In this document: positions 51,830 to 61,211 of the stretch, in pieces
How positions within the stretch are numbered: position 1 is the stretch's first letter
How the letters are laid out: every line of letters begins with the position of its first letter
Source of the DNA: Agromyces atrinae
Lineage (GTDB): Bacteria > Actinomycetota > Actinomycetes > Actinomycetales > Microbacteriaceae
DNA length: 64,000 nucleotides
Direction of reading: 5' to 3'
Assembly (NCBI RefSeq): GCF_013407835.1
Contig: NZ_JACCBI010000001.1
Location: 868,001 to 932,000, forward strand
Position numbers and translations under genes: made by a program
The notes under the pieces: generated by a model
Seen by the model: the letters and a program-made list of their open reading frames with translations, nothing else
Told to the model about the DNA's origin: nothing
The model's database searches: none

Positions 51830-53503
51830 TCAACCAACGCGCGTGAAGACCCCGAGTCCGTTCGGCTCCTGCCCGGGCGCCGGGAACGTGTTGAAGTACG
51901 TCAGCGTGACCCCGGTGATCCGATCGCCGTCGCGAACGAAGACCGCCGAGGAGAGCGAGCCGGGCAGAGCGTTCTCACCCGTCGGCACAAACGATAACGT
52001 GTCGCCGTCCCACGGGTCGAGTTCGAACGTGTAGCCGCCGTCGGGGCCGAGTGCGCCCGTGAGCGTGCCGTTCGCCTCGGTCACGACGAAGTCGCCGAAG
52101 TACGGGCTCGTATAGGTGCCGACGTAATCGCTCGACGCACCAGCGGGCGCGGCATCCGCGGGAGCCGTCTCACCGACGAGGTCGCCCGCCGGGTCGGAGA
52201 AGTGGGCGAAGACCGAGGGCCAGAGGTCGAGCCAGGGTCGCGTCTCCTCGCCGAACTGGACGAGGTCGACGAACTCCGACACGATCGCCTCAGGAACACC
52301 CGACGGCGCTCCGTTCGTGAGCACGACGATGCCGAGGTCGAGGTCGGGGATCATCGTGGCGTTCGTGGCGGTACCCCAGCCGAATGCGCCCGAGTGGCTG
52401 ATGCTGACGCGGCCCGTCACGGTGGCACCGACGTTCGTGCCGAACCCGTAGTGCGACGTTCGCGAGGTCAGGTTCTTCGCGTCGCCGCCCGTGATCGAAT
52501 GCGCGGAATACGTCTTCGCGAGCACGAGCGGGTCGATGAACGCCTGACCGTCGACCTCGCCGTCCGCGAGCACCATGGTCATCCACTTCGCGATGTCGCC
52601 GGCCGTGGAAGCGACGCCTCCGGCGGGCGCCTCGGCGTCGGCGTCGCGATCGAAGAGCTGCTCGTACTGGCCCTCGCCGGTGCGAGCGTGCATCGCCGCG
52701 CGATCGTCGGCCGCGAGGTACTCGTCGTGGACGGTGGTCGTCGACGTCATACCGAGCGGCTCGAACAACAGCTCCTGCGCGGTCTCCGCCCACGTCTGCC
52801 CACGTGACGCCGCGACCGCCTCGCCGCCCACCGTGAGTCCGAAGTTCGAGTACTGGTAGGTGTCGCGGAACGACGCGAGAGGAATCTGATCCATGCGGCT
52901 CATGATGTACTCGACGTCGAAACCGACATCCTCGAGATCATCGCCGCCACCGGTCGGAATGCCCGTGCGATGCGAGAAGAAGTCGGCGATCTTCGCGTGC
53001 TCCGTGACGTACGGATCGTTCAGCGCGAAGTCAGGGAGGTACTCAATGACCGGGTCTTCCCACGACAGTTCGGCATCATCGGTGATCGCCTTCGCGACGA
53101 TGCTCGACGACAGCGGCTTCGAGAGCGATGCGATCGGGAAGACGGTGTCGACGTCGACGGGCGCGTCGGTCGTCACGTCGCGCACTCCGTATCCCTCCTC
53201 GAACACGACCTCGCCGTTCGAGACGACCGCCACGGAAGCGCCGGGCACTCCGGTCTGCTCGAGTGCCTTCTCGACGAGTTCGGGAAGGGCGTCGACGGCC
53301 GCAGCCACCGCCGCATCCCGATCCGTGTAGAGGCCGACGGCGTCCTGGCTCGGCTCGTCGCCGAGCACGACCGGAACCCCGCTCGAAAAGGATGCCTCTT
53401 CGGGTGGCTCCCCCGTGCACGCCGTGATCCCCAGCGAGAGGGCCACCGCTGCCGCGACCGCCCCACCTCGTACGACGCCTGTGTTCGTGCTGCTGCTCGT
53501 CAT
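51830..53503 (-). CDS. Serine beta-lactamase-like (class C/DD-peptidase-type) lipoprotein
   Basis: A 557-aa lipoprotein of the beta-lactamase/D,D-peptidase (PF00144) family. The lipobox is GITAC (Cys29). Catalytic Ser126 and Lys129 are in PIASLSKP. The YSN motif is in TYQYSNFG, and the third motif HSG is in SISHSGAFGWG. A C-terminal lipocalin-like beta domain (about 450-555) follows. Such proteins are usually esterases or peptidases rather than true beta-lactamases. The ATG at 53503 has GGAGG upstream. The same frame continues beyond its TGA into the orphan domain. Confidence 0.88.
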   Translation of the reverse strand: MTSSSTNTGVVRGGAVAAAVALSLGITACTGEPPEEASFSSGVPVVLGDEPSQDAVGLYTDRDAAVAAAVDALPELVEKALEQTGVPGASVAVVSNGEVVFEEGYGVRDVTTDAPVDVDTVFPIASLSKPLSSSIVAKAITDDAELSWEDPVIEYLPDFALNDPYVTEHAKIADFFSHRTGIPTGGGDDLEDVGFDVEYIMSRMDQIPLASFRDTYQYSNFGLTVGGEAVAASRGQTWAETAQELLFEPLGMTSTTTVHDEYLAADDRAAMHARTGEGQYEQLFDRDADAEAPAGGVASTAGDIAKWMTMVLADGEVDGQAFIDPLVLAKTYSAHSITGGDAKNLTSRTSHYGFGTNVGATVTGRVSISHSGAFGWGTATNATMIPDLDLGIVVLTNGAPSGVPEAIVSEFVDLVQFGEETRPWLDLWPSVFAHFSDPAGDLVGETAPADAAPAGASSDYVGTYTSPYFGDFVVTEANGTLTGALGPDGGYTFELDPWDGDTLSFVPTGENALPGSLSSAVFVRDGDRITGVTLTYFNTFPAPGQEPNGLGVFTRVG

Positions 53504-53708
53504 GTCGTTGCCTCCGCTCGACCATGGGTCCGCGGACCCACGGCATTGCATGCGGACGCGTGCGAAGCCATGGGCCCGGTCCCCCTCCGATCAGTGTGAG
53601 TGGACAGAAGCGGACAGAGCAACCTCCGCTTGCGGACACGACCGCAAGCGGGCGTCCGGAAGCGGTCAGCTGCGCCATGATGGTGACTACCGGCGCGCGG
53701 GAGGCGAC

Positions 53709-54656
53709 ATGGACGACAAGGCACTGCTCGAACTGATCTACCGCAGCCGCCCGCACACCGTGGCAGAACTCGCGACCACCGCACACGAGGATGCCGGCGA
53801 AATCGCCGAGGTCGTCGAACGGCTCGCGCGCGGAGGTGCGATCTCGGTGCGCGACGGCGCGATCGCCTACGCGACACCGGCCTCGTGGACGGCCGAGGCC
53901 GTCGAGCGCGAGGTGCGTGCGATGCGGCAGTCGGCGGATGACGCGGCCTCGCGCATCGAATCGCTCGTGTCAGACCTCCCGGTGCTGCTGCGCCACTGGG
54001 CCGTCGGCGAGGAATCGGGCGAGGTCGTTCCCGTCTTCATCCGTCACGGTCCTCGGGCCGCCGAAGACCTCTGGTACGACATCGCGCGCGAGCAGGGCGA
54101 CACGGCCTGGTCGGTGCTCCCCGACCTCGGGCGCTTCCTACAGACCGATCCCGCACGCGCGAGCCGGTTCGCCGAACTGTTCGCCGGAAAGCGGTCCGTG
54201 CGCGCTCTCCTCCCGCGTTCGATGGCCGACGACCCCCGACTCGTGGCGATCGCGGAGCGCTACTCCGCCGTCGGCGTGGAGTTCCGCACCCTCGACGAGC
54301 TTCCGAGCTGGTTCTGGATCGACGGCGACGTGCTCGCCCTGCCGGTCGAATGGGGCGAGGGATGGCCGTCGAGTGTGATCGGTGTGCGGAGCGCGGCCCT
54401 CGCCGAGCTCGGCCGGACCCTGTACCGCGAGCTCTGGCGACGCGGCGAGCCGATCGGCCACGCCGTGCAGCCGTGGGCTCCGCTCCTCGAGCTCATGGAG
54501 CGAGGAGTCACTCTCGACGCGGCATCCCGCCGGCTCGGCATCAATCCGCGCACGGGTCGGCGCCGTATCGCCGCGGCGATGGAGCGATACGGGGTCTCGA
54601 CGCTCTTCGCCCTGGGCGCGGCATGGGCCGCCGACGGCAAGCCGACCGCCCGGTGA
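53709..54656 (+). CDS. TrmB/LuxR-like transcriptional regulator
   Basis: A 315-aa regulator. The N-terminal winged helix (about 1-60) reads LLELIYRSRPHTVAELATTAHED, TrmB-like. A middle domain (about 85-240) resembles phospholipase-D-like sensor modules (PVFIRHGPRAAEDLWYDIAREQ, RALLPRSMADDPRL). The C-terminal helix-turn-helix (about 262-300) is LuxR/GerE-like (LMERGVTLDAASRRLGINPRTGRRRI). The ATG at 53709 has GGGAGG. It is divergent from the beta-lactamase-like gene across 205 nt, so that gene may be its target. Confidence 0.78.
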   Translation: MDDKALLELIYRSRPHTVAELATTAHEDAGEIAEVVERLARGGAISVRDGAIAYATPASWTAEAVEREVRAMRQSADDAASRIESLVSDLPVLLRHWAVGEESGEVVPVFIRHGPRAAEDLWYDIAREQGDTAWSVLPDLGRFLQTDPARASRFAELFAGKRSVRALLPRSMADDPRLVAIAERYSAVGVEFRTLDELPSWFWIDGDVLALPVEWGEGWPSSVIGVRSAALAELGRTLYRELWRRGEPIGHAVQPWAPLLELMERGVTLDAASRRLGINPRTGRRRIAAAMERYGVSTLFALGAAWAADGKPTAR

Positions 54657-54669
54657 GTGATCGCTCGGT

Positions 54670-55656
54670 TCAGTCGAGGCGTGTGGCGCCCGCACGGGCG
54701 CGCTTCACGAAGTAGCCGTATCGCCCGGGCTCGCGACGGTCGGCGAGCTGGGCCGCACCGAGGTGCATGACGCTGTGCAGCGTATCGGCGGCGTGGGGCA
54801 GACCGGCCGCACCGGGTGCGATGGAGCGCACCATCACGGCATCGATGAGGGCAGGAGTGCGCTGTTCGATGGCGTCGATCGCGTCATCCCGTTCGCTCTC
54901 GATCGCACGTCGCGTCTCCGGCGGAACCCGGCTCCAGGCCTCGTCTGCGGCCCGCGTCGCTGCGTCGAGGGCGCGCGTAATGATCGCGAGTCGCAACTCG
55001 TCGACGTCGGTGTCGGTCACCGCTGTCGTCGATCGCGCATAGACGTGGCGCGCACGCAGGACGATCACGAGGAGCACGGCCATCGCCAGGCCTGAGCCCA
55101 CGATGAGCAGCCACCAGACGATCGTCGTCTCGTCCCAGGTGGCCGGCCGTGTGAGCAGCGCGAGGGCCGAGCCGAGTGCGCCGACCGTCGCGACTCCGAG
55201 GCTGATCGACATCATGCGATTGGGAACACCCATGCGCGACGGAGAGAGCAGCGACGCACCGAGGCACACGAGCGCGATCACCGACGCGATGCCGACGACG
55301 ATCGCGGCCACCGAGGCATCGATCGGCGGCTGATTGCGGCGACTCACACCCAGGGAGATCAGGATGCCCGCGAGCGCCGTCGCTCCCGCGAGGAAGCCCA
55401 GAACTCGGAGGCCGGTTCGCCACGGGGCCGGCGTCACCGTGTCGCGTCGGCGAGGGTCTGAAGCGATCATCGCCGCGGTGGTCGACTCCATCTCGGACCG
55501 CGCCTCGCGCTCGAACGCGGCGCGGATGGCCGCCACCTCGGTGGCGAAAGGCGGGTACCACGACACGGCGGCCGCGTCGATGATCGCCTCGGCCGGTGCA
55601 TCGAGGTTGCCGGTCGGGCGCTCGCCGAATCGTCTCCCGACACCGGACTCGATCAT
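54670..55656 (-). CDS. Membrane protein of unknown function
   Basis: A 328-aa protein with four predicted membrane helices between about residues 80 and 215 (for example GFLAGATALAGILISLGV and WWLLIVGSGLAMAVLLVIVL). An N-terminal soluble helical region and a C-terminal cytosolic region (about 220-328) flank them. No known domain is recognised. The ATG at 55656 lies 4 nt after the stop of the upstream lipoprotein gene, so the two are probably co-translated. Confidence 0.72.
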   Translation of the reverse strand: MIESGVGRRFGERPTGNLDAPAEAIIDAAAVSWYPPFATEVAAIRAAFEREARSEMESTTAAMIASDPRRRDTVTPAPWRTGLRVLGFLAGATALAGILISLGVSRRNQPPIDASVAAIVVGIASVIALVCLGASLLSPSRMGVPNRMMSISLGVATVGALGSALALLTRPATWDETTIVWWLLIVGSGLAMAVLLVIVLRARHVYARSTTAVTDTDVDELRLAIITRALDAATRAADEAWSRVPPETRRAIESERDDAIDAIEQRTPALIDAVMVRSIAPGAAGLPHAADTLHSVMHLGAAQLADRREPGRYGYFVKRARAGATRLD

Positions 55657-55660
55657 GTCG

Positions 55661-56416
55661 CTACTCGTCGCCGAGCAGGCCGCCGAGCACGCCGGAAGTC
55701 GCTCCGAGTTCCTTCGCGAGCGCATCGAAGCCCGCCTCGTCAGCGTTTTCGCCGTCGAAGAACTTCAGGAAGTCCCACTCGTCGCCGCTCTCACCGATGG
55801 CGCTGACGCGCATGATCCAGCAGAAGTAGCCTTTGTCGTATCCGGGCGGCGGCTCGTACGCGAGTTCCATCGCCGCTTCGCACGAGACGAGACCCAGCAT
55901 GACGTCTTCCGTCGTCGCGTTGCCCTTCAGCACCGAATACTCGAGCACGTCGAGCAACTGCTGGCTCGTGAATGCGACGAGCTCGCTCTCCGCCACGTCG
56001 AGATGTTCGGGGCAGAGGAACCGCGCGCTCAGCCACGACATGTAGACGTCGGTGTTGCCCTCCGCGAGGCCAGTGTCTGAGAAGCCGCTCGCGCACATCT
56101 CCTTACCGACGGAGACGTAGAGGTCACGCGTCGATGCGTCGACCTCACTCCAGGTTCCCTCGGGCGGAGTCTTCCATGAACTCGGAACCGCGTCCGACTG
56201 GTGCGCCATCTGACGGTAGACGACGAGGTTGTCGTAGAACTCCCGCTCGGCCTCGCCGGCGGTCGGAGCGGACGTGCTCTCGGTCTCACTGCTCGTCGGC
56301 GTCTCGTCGGCGGCGGGCGCCGAGGGCAAACTGCAGCCCGTCAGTGTCGCGGCAAGCACTGCCCCCATGGCCCAGAGGCCTGCACGGCTTGTTGCGGCGC
56401 GTCGATGATTCCCCAC
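55661..56416 (-). CDS. Lipoprotein of unknown function
   Basis: A 251-aa lipoprotein. The signal peptide has AGLWAMGAVLAATLTGC with the lipid-modified Cys at about 28, followed by a Thr/Ser/Glu linker. The mature domain is helical and contains several cysteines (KEMCASGF, ARFLCPEH, LVSCEAAM, GYFCWIM) that could pair as disulfides. I chose GTG at 56416 because GGGGGAT precedes it and the signal peptide then has a normal length; ATG at 56449 is the alternative. It is coupled to the following membrane protein. Confidence 0.75.
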   Translation of the reverse strand: MGNHRRAATSRAGLWAMGAVLAATLTGCSLPSAPAADETPTSSETESTSAPTAGEAEREFYDNLVVYRQMAHQSDAVPSSWKTPPEGTWSEVDASTRDLYVSVGKEMCASGFSDTGLAEGNTDVYMSWLSARFLCPEHLDVAESELVAFTSQQLLDVLEYSVLKGNATTEDVMLGLVSCEAAMELAYEPPPGYDKGYFCWIMRVSAIGESGDEWDFLKFFDGENADEAGFDALAKELGATSGVLGGLLGDE

Positions 56417-56489
56417 GATGATCCCCCTGATCGTTGTTTCGCATCCCACGATACCCGGGCTCTCCGACGCTCCCCGCTGCGCCCCGGCG

Positions 56490-57341
56490 TCAGCGCAGCG
56501 TCGACGGCGGCAGAGCGGCGACGATCTCGCGATAGCCGTCGTCGTAACCCGGGTAGCTCAGAGCGCCGAGCAGCGTGCGCAGCTGTGATCCGTCGTAGAT
56601 CGCACCACTGACCTCGTCGGGCTCGATGCGCGGCGGCGGTTCGATGCCGAGCTCGTGTGCGATGAACGTCACGACGTCGCCGAGAGGGGCCGGGCGCTCG
56701 TCGACGGCGTGCAGAAGTGCGGGAGGTGCGGATGACTCGAGCAGAGCGTCCAGCGCAGAGACGAGATCGGCCTCGTGGATGCGGTTGGTGCGCTTGCCGT
56801 ACTGCACGGGCTCCCGCTCGATGACCTGGCGGAGCAGGCGCCCGCGGCCCGGGCCGTAGATACCCGCGGGCCGCACGATGTGCGCGCCGAACAGTTCGCG
56901 CGCGCGGCTCTCGCCCGCGAGCAGGGTCAGGCCTCGTCGAGTGACGGGCTCCGGGTCATCCGCTTCGGTCAGCGCCCGCCCGCGGTCGCGGCTCTCGAAG
57001 ACGCCGGTGGATGACACGAAGACGGTTCGTGCGGGAGTCGAGGGCAGGGCGCGCGCGAGGTTCTCGAGCGCGGTGACGTACCCGGTCGGGTTCGCCGCTC
57101 CCCCGATGCTCGGGGTGAGGGTGATGACCATCTCGTCGGCATCCGGCAGGGGGTGCTCGAGCGGCTCGAGGAGATCGACGGAGAGTCCGGTGATGCCGGC
57201 GGGCAGATCGTGGGCGGTGCGCCGCAGACCGATGACATCGCCGCCGCGCGCGGCGAGCCGCTCGCCGAGGAGGGTGCCCACCGTGCCGCAGCCGACGAGG
57301 AGGGTCCGCCGGGGGCGCCCGTCTGCCCTGTCGGTCGTCAC
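56490..57341 (-). CDS. NAD(P)-dependent epimerase/dehydratase-like SDR
   Basis: A 283-aa extended SDR (YeeZ-like NAD(P)-binding). The cofactor motif is LLVGCGTVGTLLGERLA, later blocks are TVFVSSTGVFE and IVRPAGIYGPGRGRLL. The catalytic Tyr-x3-Lys is not evident, which is usual for the YeeZ group. The GTG at 57341 overlaps the stop of the AraC gene (GTGA), so both are probably in one transcript and the reductase follows the regulator. The substrate is unknown. Confidence 0.82.
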   Translation of the reverse strand: MTTDRADGRPRRTLLVGCGTVGTLLGERLAARGGDVIGLRRTAHDLPAGITGLSVDLLEPLEHPLPDADEMVITLTPSIGGAANPTGYVTALENLARALPSTPARTVFVSSTGVFESRDRGRALTEADDPEPVTRRGLTLLAGESRARELFGAHIVRPAGIYGPGRGRLLRQVIEREPVQYGKRTNRIHEADLVSALDALLESSAPPALLHAVDERPAPLGDVVTFIAHELGIEPPPRIEPDEVSGAIYDGSQLRTLLGALSYPGYDDGYREIVAALPPSTLR

Positions 57342-58276
57342 GCGTCGACCCTCGACGGTGTTTCCGTGGCGGGGGCGCGTCGCATGCGCAGCTCGGTCGC
57401 GCTCAGTCCGTAGAGGGCGTCGAGAGCGCGTCGCATGCTCACGTTCGATCCGAATCCGGTCTGCTCGGCGATCTCGGCGACGCTCAGCGCGTCCGATCGC
57501 GGGTCCTGGAGGATCGATCGCGCCACCCGTGCACGCTCCCGACGGATCTCCGCGGAGACCGAGCTGCTCGCATCGGCGAAGATCGTCTGCAGGTGCCGCA
57601 GCGAGACACCCAACTCGCGGGCGACCGCGGCGGGGTCGAGTCTCACATCGCCGCTCCGCGCCGCGATGAGTGCGAAAGCGCGGTCCCGCAGCACGGCTTG
57701 CGGTGTGCCCGGTTGCCACGCGTCGCCCAGGCGATTGCGCAGCATGGTGCCCGCCATCTCGAGCGCGATACGCTCCACCGTGCTGCTGTCGGACGGCGAC
57801 ACCTCGTCTTCGCTGCGCACGGTCTGTTCGAGGAAGCCCTGCATCGCGCGCTCGGGAATCGCCAAGGTCGAGTAGATGTTCACGTCGTCGGAGAGCATCG
57901 GCACGTACGGCAGAAGTGCCTCGCGTGAGAATCGGGCCACCACGAATCGCCACGTGCTCGTGAAGCGCACGGTGTTCGGCAGTCCACTCGGGGCGATCAT
58001 GAGCGGACCGCGTGATTCGATCCAGGCGCCACGATCGAGGTAGGCGAAGCCGCCCTCCTGCACGAAGATGATGTCGATCGTGGGCAGACCCGGTCGCAGG
58101 GGCCTCCGCTCGAACTCCGAGCCCGTGCCCGACGCCTCGATGATGAGCGTCTCGCCGAAGACGCGCACCCTGGCCTGCATGCCGAGGTCGCCTCCGGTTC
58201 CGCGCACGCCCCCGCGCACGAAATCGCCGTGTCGGAACTCGGTGATGGAGCGCTCGCCGAGGCCGTCTCGCTGCAT
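57338..58276 (-). CDS. AraC-family transcriptional regulator
   Basis: A 312-aa AraC-type regulator of the group with an AraC-binding-2-like N-terminal domain (about 20-180, with PTIDIIFVQEGGFAYLDRG and MIAPSGLPNTVRF). The helix-turn-helix domain (about 205-305) has VARELGVSLRHLQTIF and IAEQTGFGSNVSMRRALD. The ATG at 58276 follows GGGAGA. The 173 nt before it (58277-58449) hold the promoters of this gene and of the divergent TM2 gene; AACGAT/ATCGTT arms at 58403-58428 are a weak operator candidate. Confidence 0.87.
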   Translation of the reverse strand: MQRDGLGERSITEFRHGDFVRGGVRGTGGDLGMQARVRVFGETLIIEASGTGSEFERRPLRPGLPTIDIIFVQEGGFAYLDRGAWIESRGPLMIAPSGLPNTVRFTSTWRFVVARFSREALLPYVPMLSDDVNIYSTLAIPERAMQGFLEQTVRSEDEVSPSDSSTVERIALEMAGTMLRNRLGDAWQPGTPQAVLRDRAFALIAARSGDVRLDPAAVARELGVSLRHLQTIFADASSSVSAEIRRERARVARSILQDPRSDALSVAEIAEQTGFGSNVSMRRALDALYGLSATELRMRRAPATETPSRVDA

Positions 58277-58449
58277 CGATGTCTCCCTTCGACAACCGCA
58301 CAAAGTTATCAGTCGCGTATGGCCGACGATCAATTCGCGCACGACGTGAGCAAATGGCGTGCAGATTCGAGTGAGCCCGCGATTGCGGCCGCGGCGCCCT
58401 GAAACGATCAATCGCTGATCGAATCGTTCACCGTCGAAGGAACCTGTGT

Positions 58450-58797
58450 ATGGGCGCTCCCTCTGTCGTCGCGACCCCCGTCGCCCCCGGCCCGACTGCA
58501 TCCTCAGTCAAGCTGAAGTCGTTCTACGCCACCTGGCTGCTCTCCATCTTGCTCGGCACGCTCGGAGCCGACCGCTTCTACCTCGGCAAGATCGGCACCG
58601 GCGCGCTCAAGCTCGTCACCCTCGGCGGGTTCGGCGTCTGGACGCTCATCGACATCGCGCTCGTGCTCAGCGGCATGACCCGCGACAGGGCCGGCCGAGA
58701 GCTCTCGCGGCCCGCGAGCCTCATGGGCCCGTGGATCATCACCCTGGCCATCTACTTCGGCGGCCCGCTCGTCGCGATCCTGGTCAATCAGCCGTAG
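58450..58797 (+). CDS. TM2-domain membrane protein
   Basis: A 115-aa protein with a TM2 domain: WLLSILLGTLGADRFYLGKI, a short turn, then LVTLGGFGVWTLIDIALVLSG. The DRF motif is present. A third hydrophobic segment (about 92-112) closes the protein. TM2 proteins are small inner-membrane proteins without known enzymatic function. The ATG has GAAGGAA 8 nt upstream. The last 14 nt overlap the convergent AraC/GyrI gene. Confidence 0.88.
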   Translation: MGAPSVVATPVAPGPTASSVKLKSFYATWLLSILLGTLGADRFYLGKIGTGALKLVTLGGFGVWTLIDIALVLSGMTRDRAGRELSRPASLMGPWIITLAIYFGGPLVAILVNQP

Positions 58798-59677
58798 CCT
58801 CACCGCGATCATCGGTGCGCTCGATCGGTAGCCAGAGCTCACACGTCGCCGTGCTGAAGTCGGCAGCACGGTCGAGCACGGCGACCATCGACGGGCCGGG
58901 CCGCAGTCGCCACGGGTTGGACGGGAACCAGTCGGTCGCCGTCGCCGCCCACGTCGACTGCAGCGCTTCAGGATAGGGGCCTTCGGTTCGGAACACCGCC
59001 CAGGAGCCGGCCGGCACCTCGATCGCGTCGAGACCGGCGGGCAGTAGCGTGTCCTGGCCAACGGCGACGCCGTGCAGGTAGGTCAGGTCAGTTCCCTCTG
59101 CGTAATCCGGGTCGACATCCGCCGTCACTTGAAGCAATCCCGACGGCTCGGTGTCGCTGAGTCCCGCGAGTCGCGCATGCTCGGCCTCGGGCAGAGACGC
59201 GATGTGCGCCTGGATGTGCGGATTGACTCCCTCGTGGATGAGCGGCACGCGGGCTGCGTGGCCGATGAGTCGGAACAACGGTCGGTCGATGATGCGGGTA
59301 TCCATGGGTGTGCTCCCTTCGATGGTCAGGCGAAACCTGATCTGCGGTTGTAAGCGAAGAGGACCACCGTTCCGCCGCACATCGCCCGGACTGACCCCGT
59401 GAACAGCACGGAACGCTCGACCGAACGCCTCGCTCGAGCCGTAGCCATAGCGCACTGCAACGTCCAAGATGTCGGAATCACCGATCACCTCGGCCGCCGC
59501 GACAGACATACGGCGCCGCCGGATGTACTCCGACAGCGGCATGCCCGCGAGCGACGAGAACATCCGTCGCAGGTGATACTCGGTCGTGCCGAACACTGTC
59601 GAGAGCTGCCCGATGTCGATGTCGTCTCGGAGGTGATCCTCGACGTACTCGACGAGTCGATTGAGGTCTGCGATCAC
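58784..59677 (-). CDS. AraC-family regulator with GyrI-like effector domain
   Basis: A 297-aa regulator of the Rob/SoxS-like type with an effector domain. The AraC helix-turn-helix is at 1-105 (DIGQLSTVFGTTEYHLRRMFS, YGYGSSEAFGRAFRAVHG). A GyrI-like small-molecule-binding domain follows (about 122-290, with HGVAVGQD, EVPAGSWAVFRTEGPYPEAL and CELWLPI). Such proteins often control multidrug exporters, and the truncated MFS gene next door may be a lost target. The GTG start follows GGGAGGG. Confidence 0.87.
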   Translation of the reverse strand: MIADLNRLVEYVEDHLRDDIDIGQLSTVFGTTEYHLRRMFSSLAGMPLSEYIRRRRMSVAAAEVIGDSDILDVAVRYGYGSSEAFGRAFRAVHGVSPGDVRRNGGPLRLQPQIRFRLTIEGSTPMDTRIIDRPLFRLIGHAARVPLIHEGVNPHIQAHIASLPEAEHARLAGLSDTEPSGLLQVTADVDPDYAEGTDLTYLHGVAVGQDTLLPAGLDAIEVPAGSWAVFRTEGPYPEALQSTWAATATDWFPSNPWRLRPGPSMVAVLDRAADFSTATCELWLPIERTDDRGEATAD

Positions 59678-59963
59678 GGTCCCTCCCTTCGATATCGAGC
59701 ATGCCCGTCAGTTGCGCGACGCACCCGACTATCGTGGCCCGATTCGGTCGCGGTGCGGGCGCTCCGTCTGCGACAGTGAGAGCGACGCAGTGCGCGATTG
59801 CGGGAGCTGGCGAGAATTCCGTCCACGATTCCCATCGTCGCCGACCGCGACCTGACCTCCGGCGCTCCGGACGTGAAGATTGCCGACCCCACTCGACGCA
59901 GAATGGGATGACGCTCAGAGGACGCGGCATCCAGCGTGCCGGTGAGATCGGTGAGCTACTGCC

Positions 59964-60578
59964 ATGCAGGGGTGGCGCGCCGTCGGTGCCCTGGTGCGCG
60001 CCGGCTTCAGCGGACTGATGTACGTCATCTCTCTGTTCATGCAACTCGGGCTCGGCTACTCCCCCACCCAGACATCCCTGAGCCTCATCCCGCTCACGCT
60101 CGGCATCATGGGCGGATCGGGGATCGCCGCCGCCCTGATCGTGAAGCTCGCCCGGCGTCTGGTCGTGATCGGACTCGCAGCCATGATCACCGGCCTCGCT
60201 CTCATGCTCATCGTCGTCACCGTCGCCGGGCCCGGGCTCACCTGGTGGCAACTCGCGATCGCCACCCTCGTGATGGGTCTCGGCGCCGGCATCTGCTTCA
60301 GCTCGATCTTCAACACCGCGCTCGACGACGTCGACGCCCACGAAGCAGGCTCGGCCAGTGGGTCGCTGAGCGCAGTCCAACAGGTCGCCAATGGCATCGG
60401 CTCGGCACTCGTCACGAGCATCTTCCTCACGCTGCTGCCCAGTGGCGACATCAGCGCGGTCTCCGTGACACTCGTCGCCCTCCTCGCCGTCCTCGTCGTC
60501 CTCGCCGCCTGCCTCCTCGTCGTGCCACTGCTGAGCGCTCGTCCACCGTCAGTGAGGGTGAGCACGGCCGGGTACTAG
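59964..60578 (+). pseudogene. C-terminal remnant of DHA2 (EmrB/QacA) drug exporter
   Basis: A 204-aa reading frame covering only about the last five to six membrane helices of a 14-helix MFS exporter. It begins at GFSGLMYVISLFMQLGLGYSPTQ and includes GLGAGICFSSIFNTALDDVD and AGSASGSLSAVQQVANGIGSA. The N-terminal half, including the proton-relay motif A, is absent. The 286 nt upstream (59678-59963) do not encode it in any frame. It is best read as the 3' part left after a deletion or insertion at the island border. Confidence 0.75.
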
Positions 60579-60581
60579 AGT
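60576..60581 (+). promoter_or_regulatory. -10 box of a leaderless transcript
   Basis: TAGAGT, overlapping the stop of the MFS remnant, ends 7 nt before the ATG at 60589 and fits the TANNNT pattern. Confidence 0.45.
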
Positions 60582-60588
60582 CACCGTC

Positions 60589-61056
60589 ATGAGTGCGTTC
60601 ACAACTCGAATCGTTGCTGCTGCGCTCGCCTGCGCGGGAGTCATCCTTCTGACGGGATGTCAGGAAGTGGACCGCACAGCACTCCGACTCAACGAAGACG
60701 GCTCATTCGACTTCGCCACCTGTCACGTGCTGAGTTCCATCACCGATGTGAACGCCGTCGCCTACGAACGTGCCGACGGTGAGCTTGCATCCAGCCCAGT
60801 CCTCACGAGCAGCGATCTGCCGAGCGAGGTTGCTCCTGGCGATGTCATTCATCTCTCCGCACCAAGCTCGGACGAGTGGGACCAGGTGAGCGTTGTCCTC
60901 GAAGGTGTGCACACCACTCGCCAGGGCGAGGGCATTTCGTGGACGATCGACGGCCTGTTCAACCGCGACGACTTAGATGTCGGAGAGTGGTCGTGGGCGA
61001 AGACCGGAGTCTTCATCGGCAACGTCCCAGTGGAGTCGTGCGAGCTCATCGGCTGA
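60589..61056 (+). CDS. Small lipoprotein of unknown function
   Basis: A 155-aa lipoprotein with signal MSAFTTRIVAAALACAGVIL and lipobox LLTGC (Cys24). The mature part looks beta-rich (ALRLNEDGSFDFATCHVLSS, SVVLEGVHTTRQGEGISWTI) and resembles small secreted proteins of unknown role. It has two further cysteines. It appears less GC-rich than the genes left of 59.7 kb. The 155 nt after it (61057-61211) show nothing I can name. Confidence 0.72.
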   Translation: MSAFTTRIVAAALACAGVILLTGCQEVDRTALRLNEDGSFDFATCHVLSSITDVNAVAYERADGELASSPVLTSSDLPSEVAPGDVIHLSAPSSDEWDQVSVVLEGVHTTRQGEGISWTIDGLFNRDDLDVGEWSWAKTGVFIGNVPVESCELIG

Positions 61057-61211
61057 GCTGCGAACCGCTGGGTGTTGCGCGCGGACGCTGGAGCTTCTCC
61101 GGCCCGTTCGCCGTCCGTAAATTTCAGTTCGAGGCCGCCGCGTGGTCCCGACCTCGGTGGCTGCGTCGGAGAAAGTGGCGTCCCGCTGGGCGATCGCCGC
61201 GATGTCGAACG

